43,366 nt of DNA. Source: CAZRZN01 sp964604565 (lineage in GTDB: Bacteria > Pseudomonadota > Alphaproteobacteria > Rhodobacterales > Rhodobacteraceae). Under the pieces are notes generated by a model that had not been told where the DNA came from, searched no databases, and saw only the letters and a program-made list of their open reading frames with translations. This document shows, one piece after another, positions 32,444 to 40,693 of this stretch. Both the position numbers and the translations under genes were made by a program. The stretch is taken from positions 1-43,366 of the forward strand of contig CAZRZN010000007.1 in NCBI GenBank assembly GCA_964604565.1, given 5' to 3'. The first letter of the stretch is position 1. Every line of letters begins with the position of its first letter.

Positions 32444-32815
32444 TCAAGCGACGTCGGACAGGACCCGGGCCAGTTCGAACAGGCGGCGACGCTGATTTTC
32501 CGGAATCGCGTAGTAGGACCGGACGAGATCCAGCGCCTCCTTGTCCCCCATGATGTCCGCGGGCACGTTCTCGGCGGCTGAGGTCTCTGTGCTCTCCGTC
32601 TCGATACCTTCGAAGAAAAAGCTGACCGGGACTTCCAATGTGTCCGCGATATCCCAGAGCCGCGAGGCACTTACACGGTTTGCACCGGTTTCATACTTCT
32701 GAATCTGCTGGAACTTGATACCGACACGCTCAGCAAGTTGCTGTTGGGTCATTCCAACAAGCCAGCGCCGGTGTCGAATACGCTTGCCGACATGAACATC
32801 AACGGGATGCGCCAT
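32444..32815 (-). CDS. XRE-family helix-turn-helix regulator
   Basis: A 123-residue regulator. Residues 10-67 form an XRE/Cro HTH (MTQQQLAERVGIKFQQIQKY), a form I recall as widespread and highly conserved in Rhodobacterales and other alphaproteobacteria. The second half, including PENQRRRLFELARVL, is helical and may dimerise. The start at 32815 follows AGGAAG. Its role is unknown. It is divergent from the quinone oxidoreductase across a 290-bp spacer with an A/T-rich stretch near 32905-32960 suited to promoters, none of which I could assign firmly. Confidence 0.88.
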   Translation of the reverse strand: MAHPVDVHVGKRIRHRRWLVGMTQQQLAERVGIKFQQIQKYETGANRVSASRLWDIADTLEVPVSFFFEGIETESTETSAAENVPADIMGDKEALDLVRSYYAIPENQRRRLFELARVLSDVA

Positions 32816-33105
32816 CTGTGTCTTCCTGTATAATTGGGTGTGACCAGATGAGCTGAGTTCCGTACCCCATTACCCCAGAACCCACTTCATCCTGCACGTC
32901 TATGGACAAATGTGGTACATCATAACGAATGCAAAAATCAAGACATACAACCCGCCATTACCGATCAATCGCACCCATGAAACACGACAAAGTTGAATCG
33001 CGATGGTAAGGAATTGGTCAGATTTCTCCGATCGGCCACACTCGCGACCTTTGCCTTGAACGGGATCTTCGCTACTCAAGCGCCAAAGCCAAGCCGGAGG
33101 ATCGC

Positions 33106-34077
33106 ATGCGCGCTTTCTACCTGACCGATCATGACGCACCGCCGCGCGTTGCGAATATCGCTGTGCCCGAGCCTGCGGAGGGCGAAGTTCGCGTGCGAAT
33201 CGCCGCCTGTGGACTGAACTTTGCCGATCTTCTCATGCAGAAAGGCACCTATCAGGACACGCCTGCGCTGCCCTTCGTGCTGGGCATGGAGGTCGCCGGC
33301 TTGGTCGAGGCGCTCGGACCCGGGGTCGCGGGCCTGTCCATCGGCGACAGGGTCGCGGTCTTTGGCGGGCATGGCGGTCTTGCGGAGCACGGGTGCTTTG
33401 ACGCATCGCGGGCCGTCAAACTGCCCGACAGCATGGGATGGATAGATGCCGCGGCTTTTCAGATCGCCTATGGCACCAGCCATCTTGCCCTCGATCACCG
33501 GGCAAGACTGCAACCGGGAGAAACCCTGCTGGTCCTTGGCGCGGCGGGCGGTGTCGGCCTCACCGCCGTGGAAATCGGCAAACTCATGGGCGCGCGCGTC
33601 GTCGCCTGCGCGCGAGGACGCGACAAGCTCGAAGCCGCGCGCGCCGCGGGCGCGGATCATCTGATCGACGCCACAGACGGTGACATCCGCGCCGAGATGA
33701 AGGCGCTTGGCGGGGCGGATGTGGTCTTCGATCCGGTTGGCGGAGAGCAGTTCACAGCCGCGTTCCGGTCGTGTCGGCCAGAAGGGCGCATCCTGACGAT
33801 CGGTTTCGCCAGCGGCAATATCCCGCAAATCAAGGCCAACCACCTTCTGGTCAAGAACCTTTCCGTCCTCGGGCTTTACTGGGGCGGCTATCTTGCGTTT
33901 CGACCTGAGATCCTGACCCGTTCCCTGCATCAATTGATGGAGTGGCACGCCGCCGCTCGAATCAAGCCGCACGTCAGCCACGTCCTGCCATTGGAACAGG
34001 CGGCGGAAGGCATGGACCTTCTGCGCAGGCGAAAATCAACCGGCAAAGTCGTGATATCCATAGGGGATGGCGGCTGA
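33106..34077 (+). CDS. NADPH:quinone oxidoreductase-family protein (zeta-crystallin-like)
   Basis: A 323-residue zinc-free medium-chain dehydrogenase/reductase. GroES-like N-terminal domain to about residue 120 (EGEVRVRIAACGLNFADLL, VLGMEVAGLVEALGPGV), then a Rossmann domain with LVLGAAGGVGLTAVEIGKLMGA, the NADPH-binding turn. VFDPVGGEQF and ILTIGFASGNIP are further family blocks. It probably reduces quinones or enones; the substrate is unknown. GGAGG lies six bases before the ATG. A strong hairpin follows. Confidence 0.87.
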   Translation: MRAFYLTDHDAPPRVANIAVPEPAEGEVRVRIAACGLNFADLLMQKGTYQDTPALPFVLGMEVAGLVEALGPGVAGLSIGDRVAVFGGHGGLAEHGCFDASRAVKLPDSMGWIDAAAFQIAYGTSHLALDHRARLQPGETLLVLGAAGGVGLTAVEIGKLMGARVVACARGRDKLEAARAAGADHLIDATDGDIRAEMKALGGADVVFDPVGGEQFTAAFRSCRPEGRILTIGFASGNIPQIKANHLLVKNLSVLGLYWGGYLAFRPEILTRSLHQLMEWHAAARIKPHVSHVLPLEQAAEGMDLLRRRKSTGKVVISIGDGG

Positions 34078-34099
34078 ACATCTTGTCGCTGCGCCGCCG

Positions 34100-34155
34100 G
34101 GGACGGTGGGCGGGGCGCCTTTTGCCGCAGGCAAAACAGCGCCGACCGCCGTCCC
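34100..34155. terminator. Nested bidirectional terminator hairpin
   Basis: Three nested stems: GGGACGG (34100-34106) with CCGTCCC (34149-34155), GGCGC (34114-34118) with GCGCC (34139-34143), and TTTTGCC (34120-34126) with GGCAAAA (34130-34136) around a GCA loop. It lies between convergent genes and is nearly symmetrical, so it can end transcription from both sides. No extra T-run follows. Confidence 0.7.
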
Positions 34156-34169
34156 GGTCGCAAATCAGG

Positions 34170-35150
34170 TCAGCGTGCAGCCCGTTCCCTTGCCCAGACC
34201 ATATCGATCATCGCCTGCGTCCCGCGACTGAACTCAAGCGAACAGGGATAGGGCGTCCCATCCAAAACGCTTGCGTTGAAGGCCGCAACCTGCCGTTCAT
34301 AGTGATTGGCTGCGGGAAACCGCTCTTCGACAACCGTCTTGTCGGGACGGTGCAACTCAATCCGCGCGGGTCCATAGACCTGCGGATTGAACGGCGCCGT
34401 CAGACGCATCACTCCCGCCTCACCGTGGAAAGTCATGTCCTGCCAAGGGGCCATCCGCATCGACACGACACCCGTGTAATGGAACGACGGGAACCGCGCA
34501 GTGATATGCGACCAGACATCCACGCCGTTCTCTCGCTGGATCTCTGCGGACAGGATTTCCTCCGGCTCCTCGCCGGTTACGAAGCGGGTCGCTCCGTAGA
34601 TGTAGACACCGATGTCGGGTACCGCGCCGCCGCCTGTCTCCGCACGATTCCGAATGTTGTCCATGTCAGAGCGGTTGTCGTAGGAAAATGCGCCGGACAC
34701 CCTCACCAGTTTGCCGATCGCCCCATCCTCGAACAACGCCTTGGCGCGCTGCCACTGCGGATGGTGGACGATCATGTAGGCTTCGGCCGCCAGCAATCCC
34801 GTCTCGTTCCGCTTTGCGATCACCGGGTCAAAGCCACCGACCTCCATCGCCAAAGGCTTTTCAACCAAGACATGCTTGCCGGCCGCCAAGACCTTCTGCG
34901 CCCATTCCACGTGCATGTGGTTGGGCAAGGGCAGGTAGACAGCGTCGATGTCCGGGTCGGCAATCAGCGCGTCGTAACTGTCATGCACCTTCAATCCCGG
35001 GACCATCTCGACAAAGGGCGCGGCCTTTTCCGCCGAGGATGTCGCCAGCGCCGCCAATCGTCCGCGTCCCGCCATGTGGATTGCCGGTCCCATGTGTTGG
35101 CGCGCAAAGTTTGCAGCGCCAAGAATTCCCCAGTTCACATGATCGCGCAT
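34170..35150 (-). CDS. Gfo/Idh/MocA-family oxidoreductase
   Basis: A 325-residue NAD(P)-dependent sugar or polyol dehydrogenase. The Rossmann start is VNWGILGAANFARQHMGPAI, then YLPLPNHMH and the catalytic-region motif VLVEKPLAMEVG (EKP). The C-terminal beta-sheet domain follows from about 125 to 325. The start at 35150 follows AAGGGG; an ATG ten codons earlier has no such site. The substrate is unknown and neighbours give no clue. It is convergent with the quinone oxidoreductase. Confidence 0.87.
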   Translation of the reverse strand: MRDHVNWGILGAANFARQHMGPAIHMAGRGRLAALATSSAEKAAPFVEMVPGLKVHDSYDALIADPDIDAVYLPLPNHMHVEWAQKVLAAGKHVLVEKPLAMEVGGFDPVIAKRNETGLLAAEAYMIVHHPQWQRAKALFEDGAIGKLVRVSGAFSYDNRSDMDNIRNRAETGGGAVPDIGVYIYGATRFVTGEEPEEILSAEIQRENGVDVWSHITARFPSFHYTGVVSMRMAPWQDMTFHGEAGVMRLTAPFNPQVYGPARIELHRPDKTVVEERFPAANHYERQVAAFNASVLDGTPYPCSLEFSRGTQAMIDMVWARERAAR

Positions 35151-35501
35151 AAATCCACCCCTTGGCCGCACCCGGTTCAATTCCGAATGTCTATCCTATC
35201 TGCCTCTTTCGCAGGCACAAGATGCATGATGATCTGCATCACCTGTTGGCAGAGAGGTCACCGGCAAGAGCTTGGCCTGTCGACGGGATGCCCTGTGCCT
35301 GCCAAGGACCGCATTTCTCACGGGGCTCCCGTATCCGGTGACTGGTCCGGCTCCGAACCCCTCGTGCAATGGCGCGACCCTTGGGACTGGTTGTCTCCCA
35401 TCAGCCCGATCCGGTATTGCCGACAGCGCCCGTGACGTCTCCCGAGTGTTCCGCAAGTGTCTAGAATGAGTGACCCGACGCCTGCCGAGGACCTGCATGG
35501 C
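35151..35501. other. Spacer between rpoH and the Gfo/Idh/MocA gene
   Basis: 351 bp, mostly GC-rich, with no gene I can support. An open frame on the minus strand across 35196-35498 is rich in Arg and His and lacks a ribosome site. No strong hairpin follows the rpoH stop. Confidence 0.4.
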
Positions 35502-36398
35502 TCATGCTTGGGCCATCATGCCCTGTTCCTGCGCCAATTCGCGCATCCGTTTTTGCAGCTTTTCAAAGGCACGCACCTCGATCTGACGGATCCGCTCGCG
35601 CGAGACGTCATACTGCCCTGACAGATCTTCCAGCGTCACGGCCTGCTCTGCGAGGCGGCGTTGGGTCAGGATATCCTTTTCGCGGTCGTTCAACACGTCC
35701 ATGGCCTCGGCCAACAGCGCCCGGCGCGCGTCAAGTTCGTCGCGCTCCGCATAATCGCCAGCCTGATCGGCGCCCTCGTCTTCGAGCCAGTCCTGCCATT
35801 GCATCGTGCCTTCGCCTTCAGAGCCGACGGTGGCATTCAACGAGGCGTCGCCCCCCGACAACCGCCGGTTCATCGAGATGACCTCGTCCTCGGTCACGCC
35901 CAGATCGGTCGCGATCTTGAGGACATGCTCGGGACGCAGATCGCCGTCCTCCAGTGCGCCGATACGGCTTTTCGCCTTGCGCAGATTGAAAAACAGCTTT
36001 TTCTGGGCGCTGGTCGTGCCCAGCTTCACAAGGCTCCATGAGCGCAGGATGTATTCCTGGATCGAGGCCCGGATCCACCACATCGCATAGGTGGCAAGGC
36101 GGAACCCTTTCTCCGGGTCGAAGCGCTTGACCGCCTGCATCAGACCCACATTCGCCTCGGAGATCACCTCCGCCTGCGGCAGGCCATACCCGCGGTAGCC
36201 CATGGCGATCTTGGCCGCGAGACGGAGGTGCGATGTCACCATCTGGTGGGCCGCTTCGGTATCTTCATTCTCGACCCACCGCTTGGCCAGCATGTATTCT
36301 TCTTCCGGTTCCAGCAGAGGGAATTTCCGGATCTCCTGCAAATAGCGGCTCAGCCCCGCTTCCGGTGACGGCGCCGGCAGATTTGCGTAATTCGTCAT
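35502..36398 (-). CDS. rpoH: RNA polymerase sigma-32 factor (heat shock)
   Basis: A 298-residue group 3 sigma factor that directs RNA polymerase to heat-shock genes. Region 2 is at about residues 45-125 (HLRLAAKIAMGYRGYGLPQAEVISE region, with FRLATYAMWWIRASIQEYI). The RpoH box QKKLFFNLRKAK follows at about 130-141, which separates RpoH from other sigma factors. Region 4 with its HTH (LEDLSGQYDVSRERIRQIE) is at about 255-280. The start at 36398 follows GGAGGG; an upstream extension has no site. Many Rhodobacterales carry two RpoH copies; this looks like the classical one, but I cannot confirm that. Confidence 0.93.
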   Translation of the reverse strand: MTNYANLPAPSPEAGLSRYLQEIRKFPLLEPEEEYMLAKRWVENEDTEAAHQMVTSHLRLAAKIAMGYRGYGLPQAEVISEANVGLMQAVKRFDPEKGFRLATYAMWWIRASIQEYILRSWSLVKLGTTSAQKKLFFNLRKAKSRIGALEDGDLRPEHVLKIATDLGVTEDEVISMNRRLSGGDASLNATVGSEGEGTMQWQDWLEDEGADQAGDYAERDELDARRALLAEAMDVLNDREKDILTQRRLAEQAVTLEDLSGQYDVSRERIRQIEVRAFEKLQKRMRELAQEQGMMAQA

Positions 36399-37052
36399 GA
36401 TATTCCCTCCGGTTGGACCCCATGTTACGAGGCTTAACATCACTTGGGGATCACCCCGACTCAAGTCAAGACCCGCCTCTCACTGAGACGACGCAGAGAT
36501 CTTACCATTTGTTCCAAAAACGTCAGCCTTACCGTCGCCTTGTAACGAAGACGTTAGCGGCGCGAGATCACGTATTTGATGTGCTCTTGCATACAGCATT
36601 TCGCTTTCCCTGCATTTATGATGACTTACGCTTGTAATCGCGCTGTTTCCCGGGGATCGTCAGGAAGGGCAATACGTCAAGACGTCCTTCTCCCGCGCTT
36701 ATTCGCACGACGGGCGCACTGTATCTTGTCATCGTTGTCCTCGGCCTGCCGGCGGCGCTTGCGCTGTGCCGTCCGCGGTTGATGAACCCGCCCGTTCAGA
36801 TTTTCGCGGCCCCGCTTTTTGTATCTGGTTGCTGATCCCCGCGGATCTGCGCACCGGAGGTCGGTTCTATCCCGGCTGCGGCGCGATCCGAACTACAAAA
36901 AATGTGCCCGAACGAAGTCAGGCTCATTGTCGATGCGCGTGGAAGAACCGGCCGTGCGCTGCCTTCTGCCCAGAGGAGCGTCTTCGAGCAACGGATAACC
37001 GGCGGTCCAAACCACGGGCATGCAAGAGCCGTCCCAGCAACACTCCCTGATT
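36399..37052. other. Long spacer upstream of rpoH
   Basis: 654 bp between the rpoH start and the pseudouridine-synthase stop, both on the minus strand. The first 150 bp are the likely rpoH promoter region and include a possible sigma-32-like pair at 36442-36470. The part from 36600 to 37052 has short Arg/Pro-rich open frames with no ribosome sites. I see no tRNA, tmRNA, 6S or RNase P signature. A small RNA cannot be excluded. Confidence 0.4.
36442..36470 (-). promoter_or_regulatory. Possible sigma-32-like promoter of rpoH
   Basis: On the minus strand, CTTGA (36470-36466) and CCCCAAGT (36449-36442) are 16 bp apart, similar to the heat-shock pattern CTTGA-N13-16-CCCCATNT with one mismatch. The -10 part also belongs to a small inverted repeat (GGGGATCACCCC), so the resemblance may be chance. 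Confidence 0.25.
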
Positions 37053-38075
37053 TCAGATGGCCTGCAACGCGGCCAGAAGCGTTGCCATGTCGTCCGGAAA
37101 ATCGCTTTGGAAAAGCAATGGCGCGCCCGTCACCGGATGATCGAAGCCCAGTTCGGCAGCATGCAGCGCCTGCCGGTCAAAGCCCCTTGCAACGTCATAC
37201 GCCGGTCCCAGCGCCTTTTCGGACAGTTTGCGCCGCCCGCCATACGTCGGATCCCCCAAGAGCGCATGACCCGCATGGGCCATATGCACGCGAATCTGAT
37301 GCGTGCGCCCCGTCTCAAGCCGACATTCCACCAATGACAGGCAGGGTGGCGCGCCAAACCGCTCCAGCAGGCGCACATGGGTTATGGCATGGCGGCCCTG
37401 CCCGTCAAAGAAAACCGCTTGCCGCTGCCGTTCGGTCCGGTGCCGGGCCAACCCGCTGGTGATGGTCAGCACGCCATCCGGTCCGGCCATCACGCCACGC
37501 GTGCCCAGCAACCTTGGATCTCCCAGATCCGGAACCCCGTGCGCAACCGCCCGGTAGGCCCTGCGGGCGCTGTGTCTTTCAAACTGGACCGCAAGTCCAT
37601 GATGCGCCCGATCGGATTTTGCCACGACCAACAGGCCGCTGGTCTCCTTGTCGATCCGGTGGACAATGCCCGGGCGCTTTTCGCCGCCAACCCCGGACAA
37701 CGCGCCACCGAAATGATGCAACAGCGCATTCACAAGCGTCCCGTCCGGCGTGCCCGGTGCGGGATGCACCACCATTCCGGCGGGCTTGTCCACCACCACG
37801 AGGTCCTCGTCCTCGAACAGGATCGTCAGCGGGATATCCTGCGCAACGACATCGTAATCCTCGGCTTCTGGAACGACGATCTCCAGCACGTCCCCCTCGG
37901 ACACCCGCGCCTTGGGGTCTTGCATCATGGCGCCGTCACGCGAAACCGCGCCTTCGGCGATCAGCCGCATCAAACGGGTCCGCGAAAGCGCAGCTTCTTC
38001 TGGCACATCCCGTGCCAGCGCCTTATCAAGGCGCGGCGGCGGATCGGCCGCTATCGTGATGCGAAGGATATCCAT
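37053..38075 (-). CDS. rluD: RluA/RluD-family 23S rRNA pseudouridine synthase
   Basis: A 340-residue enzyme that isomerises uridines in 23S rRNA. An S4 RNA-binding domain at about residues 15-75 (RLDKALARDV, LSRTRLMRLIAEGAVSRDG) precedes the catalytic domain. The catalytic Asp lies in GIVHRIDKETSGLLVVAK, followed by the RTHQIRVHMAHAGHALLGDPTYGG block typical of RluA/RluD. The S4 domain favours RluD over RluA. The start at 38075 follows CGGGAGAGGGC and shares bases with the start of the divergent small membrane protein. Confidence 0.9.
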   Translation of the reverse strand: MDILRITIAADPPPRLDKALARDVPEEAALSRTRLMRLIAEGAVSRDGAMMQDPKARVSEGDVLEIVVPEAEDYDVVAQDIPLTILFEDEDLVVVDKPAGMVVHPAPGTPDGTLVNALLHHFGGALSGVGGEKRPGIVHRIDKETSGLLVVAKSDRAHHGLAVQFERHSARRAYRAVAHGVPDLGDPRLLGTRGVMAGPDGVLTITSGLARHRTERQRQAVFFDGQGRHAITHVRLLERFGAPPCLSLVECRLETGRTHQIRVHMAHAGHALLGDPTYGGRRKLSEKALGPAYDVARGFDRQALHAAELGFDHPVTGAPLLFQSDFPDDMATLLAALQAI

Positions 38076-38382
38076 GCCCTCTCCCGATCCAAAGGATGAT
38101 CTGCCCGAACCGTCGGGCCTGCGCCTGCTGCGCGTGCTGGTGACCGTGCTCACAGCGGTGATGATTGCCGGGATCATCGGCATCGTCGGGCTGATCTGGC
38201 ATCGCTATAGCAACGCCCGTGCCCCTCTGCCAGAGGAGATCACGCTGCCCGATGGCACCACTGCGACGGCCTATACGCAAGGCGCCGACTGGTATGCCAT
38301 CGTGACCGCGGACCAACGGATCATGATCTTTGATCGGGCGACGCACAAGCTGCGCCAGACGATCACGGTCGAAAGCGACTAG
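38074..38382 (+). CDS. Small conserved membrane protein (DUF6476-like)
   Basis: A 102-residue protein with one membrane helix at about residues 20-42 (LLRVLVTVLTAVMIAGIIGIV in part) and a small C-terminal extracytoplasmic domain with ADWYAIVTADQRIMIFD. I recall this as a short Rhodobacterales family (DUF6476) of unknown function. The ATG at 38074 has AAGGA six to ten bases upstream. An alternative ATG five codons earlier would overlap the pseudouridine-synthase gene further. The start codon lies in the same CATG as that of the divergent gene. Confidence 0.78.
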   Translation: MPSPDPKDDLPEPSGLRLLRVLVTVLTAVMIAGIIGIVGLIWHRYSNARAPLPEEITLPDGTTATAYTQGADWYAIVTADQRIMIFDRATHKLRQTITVESD

Positions 38383-38694
38383 GGCGTTTCGGCGCTGAGC
38401 GCACGCGCCCGCGGGCGTCACGCGCAATGCGACAGACCGGCTGCTCTATTCAGGTTTTTCCGGCGCCCTTGAAGGTCCACACCTGCTTCCGTTTCAGACA
38501 CTGGATGCGGATCACACAGCCATTGCCTCGGCTTCGGTCGGCGAAGGCGCCTTGATGAGATGCGGCGGGAGGCGTGACCGGCCCCCCTTTCGGACGGCTG
38601 CGTCCACTTGCGGCGCGACCACCCTCTCATCCAGGTGGGCTCTCGGGCGCCCCACCTCTGTTGGCGGCCCGTTGAACCGCCCGTGCCCGCGGGG
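38383..38694. other. Convergent spacer with hairpins
   Basis: 312 bp between convergent genes with no supported gene. Hairpins: GGCGG (38663-38667) with CCGCC (38677-38681), and AGGTGGG (38633-38639) with CCCACCT (38651-38657) around an 11-nt loop, both close after the decarboxylase stop on the minus strand. Near 38410 CGCCCGCGGGCG is a 12-bp palindrome just after the small membrane protein. One or more probably end transcription. Confidence 0.45.
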
Positions 38695-40098
38695 TCAGGC
38701 GCCCCGCCTTGCGACTTGCGTGATCGTGTCGAACGCCATGTCCACGTCAGCCTGCGTGACCCCGAAGGCGCCAGCCTGAAAGCGGATCACTGCCCGCCCG
38801 TCCAGCCGCGTCTGTGTCAGGTAGATGCGTCCGTCGCTGTTGATCGCCTCTACCAAAGCAAGGTTGTGCGCATCGTCTCCCTCGTGCCGGAAGGTGAACA
38901 ACGAAAGCACAGGCCTGCTCACAATCTCGAAATCCGGTTCTGAGGCCAATCTGTCCGCCAATCCTTCTGCCCAGCGCACGTGGTTCCGGATCATCTCCCG
39001 CAGCCCGTCCAACCCGTAGCTTCGGATCAGGAACCACAGCTTCAGCGCACGGAACCGCCGCCCCAGAGGGATCGACCATTCACTGAAATCCGTCACGTCC
39101 GAGGCACCCAGCGTCTTCAGGTATTCCGGGCGGATTGCCAGCGTCTGGCGCAACGCGTCAGGACTGCGAATGAAATGCGCCGAACAGTCGAACTGCGCCC
39201 CCAGCCACTTGTGCGGATTGAAGACCATGGAATCCGCGCGGGCCACGCCCTCCCAGAGATCTCGATATTCCGGGCAGATCATCGCCGCCCCGGCCCATGC
39301 CGCATCCACGTGCAGATACAGATCCTCCGACTCCGCCACATCGGCAAGGTCGTTGAGACGGTCGCAGGCGCCCATGCCAGTGGCGCCTGTCACCCCGATG
39401 ATACCGGCGGGCAAGTGCCCCGCAGCCCGGTCCGCCGCGATCGCCGCCTTCAATGCAGAGACGTCCATCGACCGCAAAGGATCCTCCTGCGCGACCGGCA
39501 GCTTGACCAGATTGTCCTGCCCTATCCCCGAAATCCAGGCGGCCCGGTCAATCGAAGAATGCACCTGATCCGAGCAATAGATCCGCACGGCTGGCTGCCC
39601 CGTCAGCCCGGACAGGTTACCGGCCCAGTTCAGCGCACGTTCGCGCATCACCAGCACCGCCGCCAGCGTGGCCGAGGATGCGCTGTCCTGAATCACTCCG
39701 GCGAAACCTTCTGGCAAGCCAACGGCCTGGCGGAGCCAGTCCAGCATGACCTCTTCCATCTCCGTCGCCGCCGGAGAGGTCTGCCACAACATGCATTGCG
39801 GTGCGATCATCGTCACCAGCATCTCTGCAAGCATCGACGGCGGCGCGGCGTTGGCAGGAAAATAGGCAAAGAAGCGCGGATGCTGCCAATGGGTCAGGCC
39901 CGGCATTACGATCCGCTGAAAATCCTCCATGATCTGCGCCATGCCTTCGCCCGTCTCGGGCGGAAGGGCCGGCAGTTGCGCCTTGATCTCTCCCGGCGTC
40001 ACCTGCGCCCGCACGGGGCGTTCCCGCAAACCCGTGTGATAGGCGGCGCCCCATCGCGTGATTTCCTCGCCCCAGCGGGCGAATTCGTCCCAGTCCAT
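38695..40098 (-). CDS. PLP-dependent amino-acid decarboxylase (group II, aromatic-L-amino-acid decarboxylase-like)
   Basis: A 467-residue group II decarboxylase related to aromatic-amino-acid (tryptophan, tyrosine, DOPA) decarboxylases. Features: THWQHPRFFAYFPANA near residue 70, QDSASSATLAAVLVMRERA, the PLP-contacting LHVDAAWAGAAMI, and the PLP lysine in FNPHKWLGAQFDCS. LGRRFRALKLWFLIRSYG is typical of the aromatic group. It converts an amino acid to an amine and carbon dioxide. The ATG at 40098 follows AGGGAGGAACGG. The frame stays open for a further 79 codons upstream, without a good start. Context gives no firm substrate; glutamate or aspartate are less likely. Confidence 0.87.
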   Translation of the reverse strand: MDWDEFARWGEEITRWGAAYHTGLRERPVRAQVTPGEIKAQLPALPPETGEGMAQIMEDFQRIVMPGLTHWQHPRFFAYFPANAAPPSMLAEMLVTMIAPQCMLWQTSPAATEMEEVMLDWLRQAVGLPEGFAGVIQDSASSATLAAVLVMRERALNWAGNLSGLTGQPAVRIYCSDQVHSSIDRAAWISGIGQDNLVKLPVAQEDPLRSMDVSALKAAIAADRAAGHLPAGIIGVTGATGMGACDRLNDLADVAESEDLYLHVDAAWAGAAMICPEYRDLWEGVARADSMVFNPHKWLGAQFDCSAHFIRSPDALRQTLAIRPEYLKTLGASDVTDFSEWSIPLGRRFRALKLWFLIRSYGLDGLREMIRNHVRWAEGLADRLASEPDFEIVSRPVLSLFTFRHEGDDAHNLALVEAINSDGRIYLTQTRLDGRAVIRFQAGAFGVTQADVDMAFDTITQVARRGA

Positions 40099-40553
40099 CC
40101 GTTCCTCCCTTTGGCGGCGCCCCACGAAGGTTTCCGTTACACGATCCCGCAGACCCGCGCCATCGGTCACCCGCGGCATCGGGGGCGGGCTGCTTTGGAG
40201 CACCCGATCCAAACCCATCAGATCGAAGGTGAGGGCACGCCCTCCGCCATCCATTCCGACCTGCCGATGCTCCATGTGCTCAAGGAGACAGGTCGGCGCC
40301 GTGATGGCCTCCGTCATGGTCGCTATATGCCCCACATGAACCCACGGGATGAATTTCAGTCTTTACCGATTCCCAAGGGGGCATCCATCAGGCGGCCGCT
40401 GAAAGGGAAAGGGCGCAGAAACGCCCGTGAAAAATGCCGCACGTGTTAATGGACAAAAGCTATGTCACACGCATGATCATCGCACCATGCTCTGGCAACA
40501 CAGTGCGAGGGTCCGTGCCTGAACCGGCCTAGAAACCAACCTGTGGGAGAGAA
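40099..40553. other. Spacer between the decarboxylase and tRNA-His
   Basis: 455 bp. The first 237 bp continue the decarboxylase frame upstream without a convincing start or family match. Beyond 40335 lie A/T-richer patches (GACAAAAGCTATGTCACAC near 40450) that may hold the decarboxylase promoter. No other gene or strong repeat seen. Confidence 0.4.
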
Positions 40554-40630
40554 TGGTACCGCCTCCCCGGCTTGAACGGGGGACCTCTAGATCCACAATC
40601 TAGCGCTCTAACCTACTGAGCTAAGGCGGC
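40554..40630 (-). tRNA. tRNA-His (GTG anticodon), no encoded G-1
   Basis: A 77-nt cloverleaf read on the minus strand with CCA encoded. Acceptor GCCGCCT pairs with AGGCGGT, D stem GCTC/GAGC, anticodon stem CTAGA/TCTAG around loop TTGTGGA (anticodon GTG), T stem CCCCG/CGGGG with loop TTCAAGC. The first pair is G1-U72, the discriminator is A73, and the base before G1 is T, so the usual G-1 of tRNA-His is not encoded. This form is known in an alphaproteobacterial clade including Caulobacter. Confidence 0.95.
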
Positions 40631-40640
40631 ACTGGATGTT

Positions 40641-40669
40641 CGGATACAAACTGCTTTGCGCGATTGCAA
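40641..40669 (-). promoter_or_regulatory. Promoter of tRNA-His
   Basis: TTGCAA (40669-40664), a 17-bp spacer and TATCCG (40646-40641) on the minus strand, ending 10 bp before the first tRNA base. Spacing is ideal for sigma-70; the -10 element is a weaker match. Confidence 0.5.
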
Positions 40670-40693
40670 GAGCGAATCCGGGATAGGCGTCGC

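Noticed and set aside
36600..37052. Structured RNA or small gene in the long spacer upstream of rpoH
   Set aside because: I looked for tRNA, tmRNA, 6S, SRP and RNase P signatures and found none; the short frames there have no start signals.
40099..40335. 79-codon N-terminal extension of the decarboxylase
   Set aside because: The ATG at 40098 has a strong ribosome site and fits the family's usual start; the extension has no site and no family resemblance.
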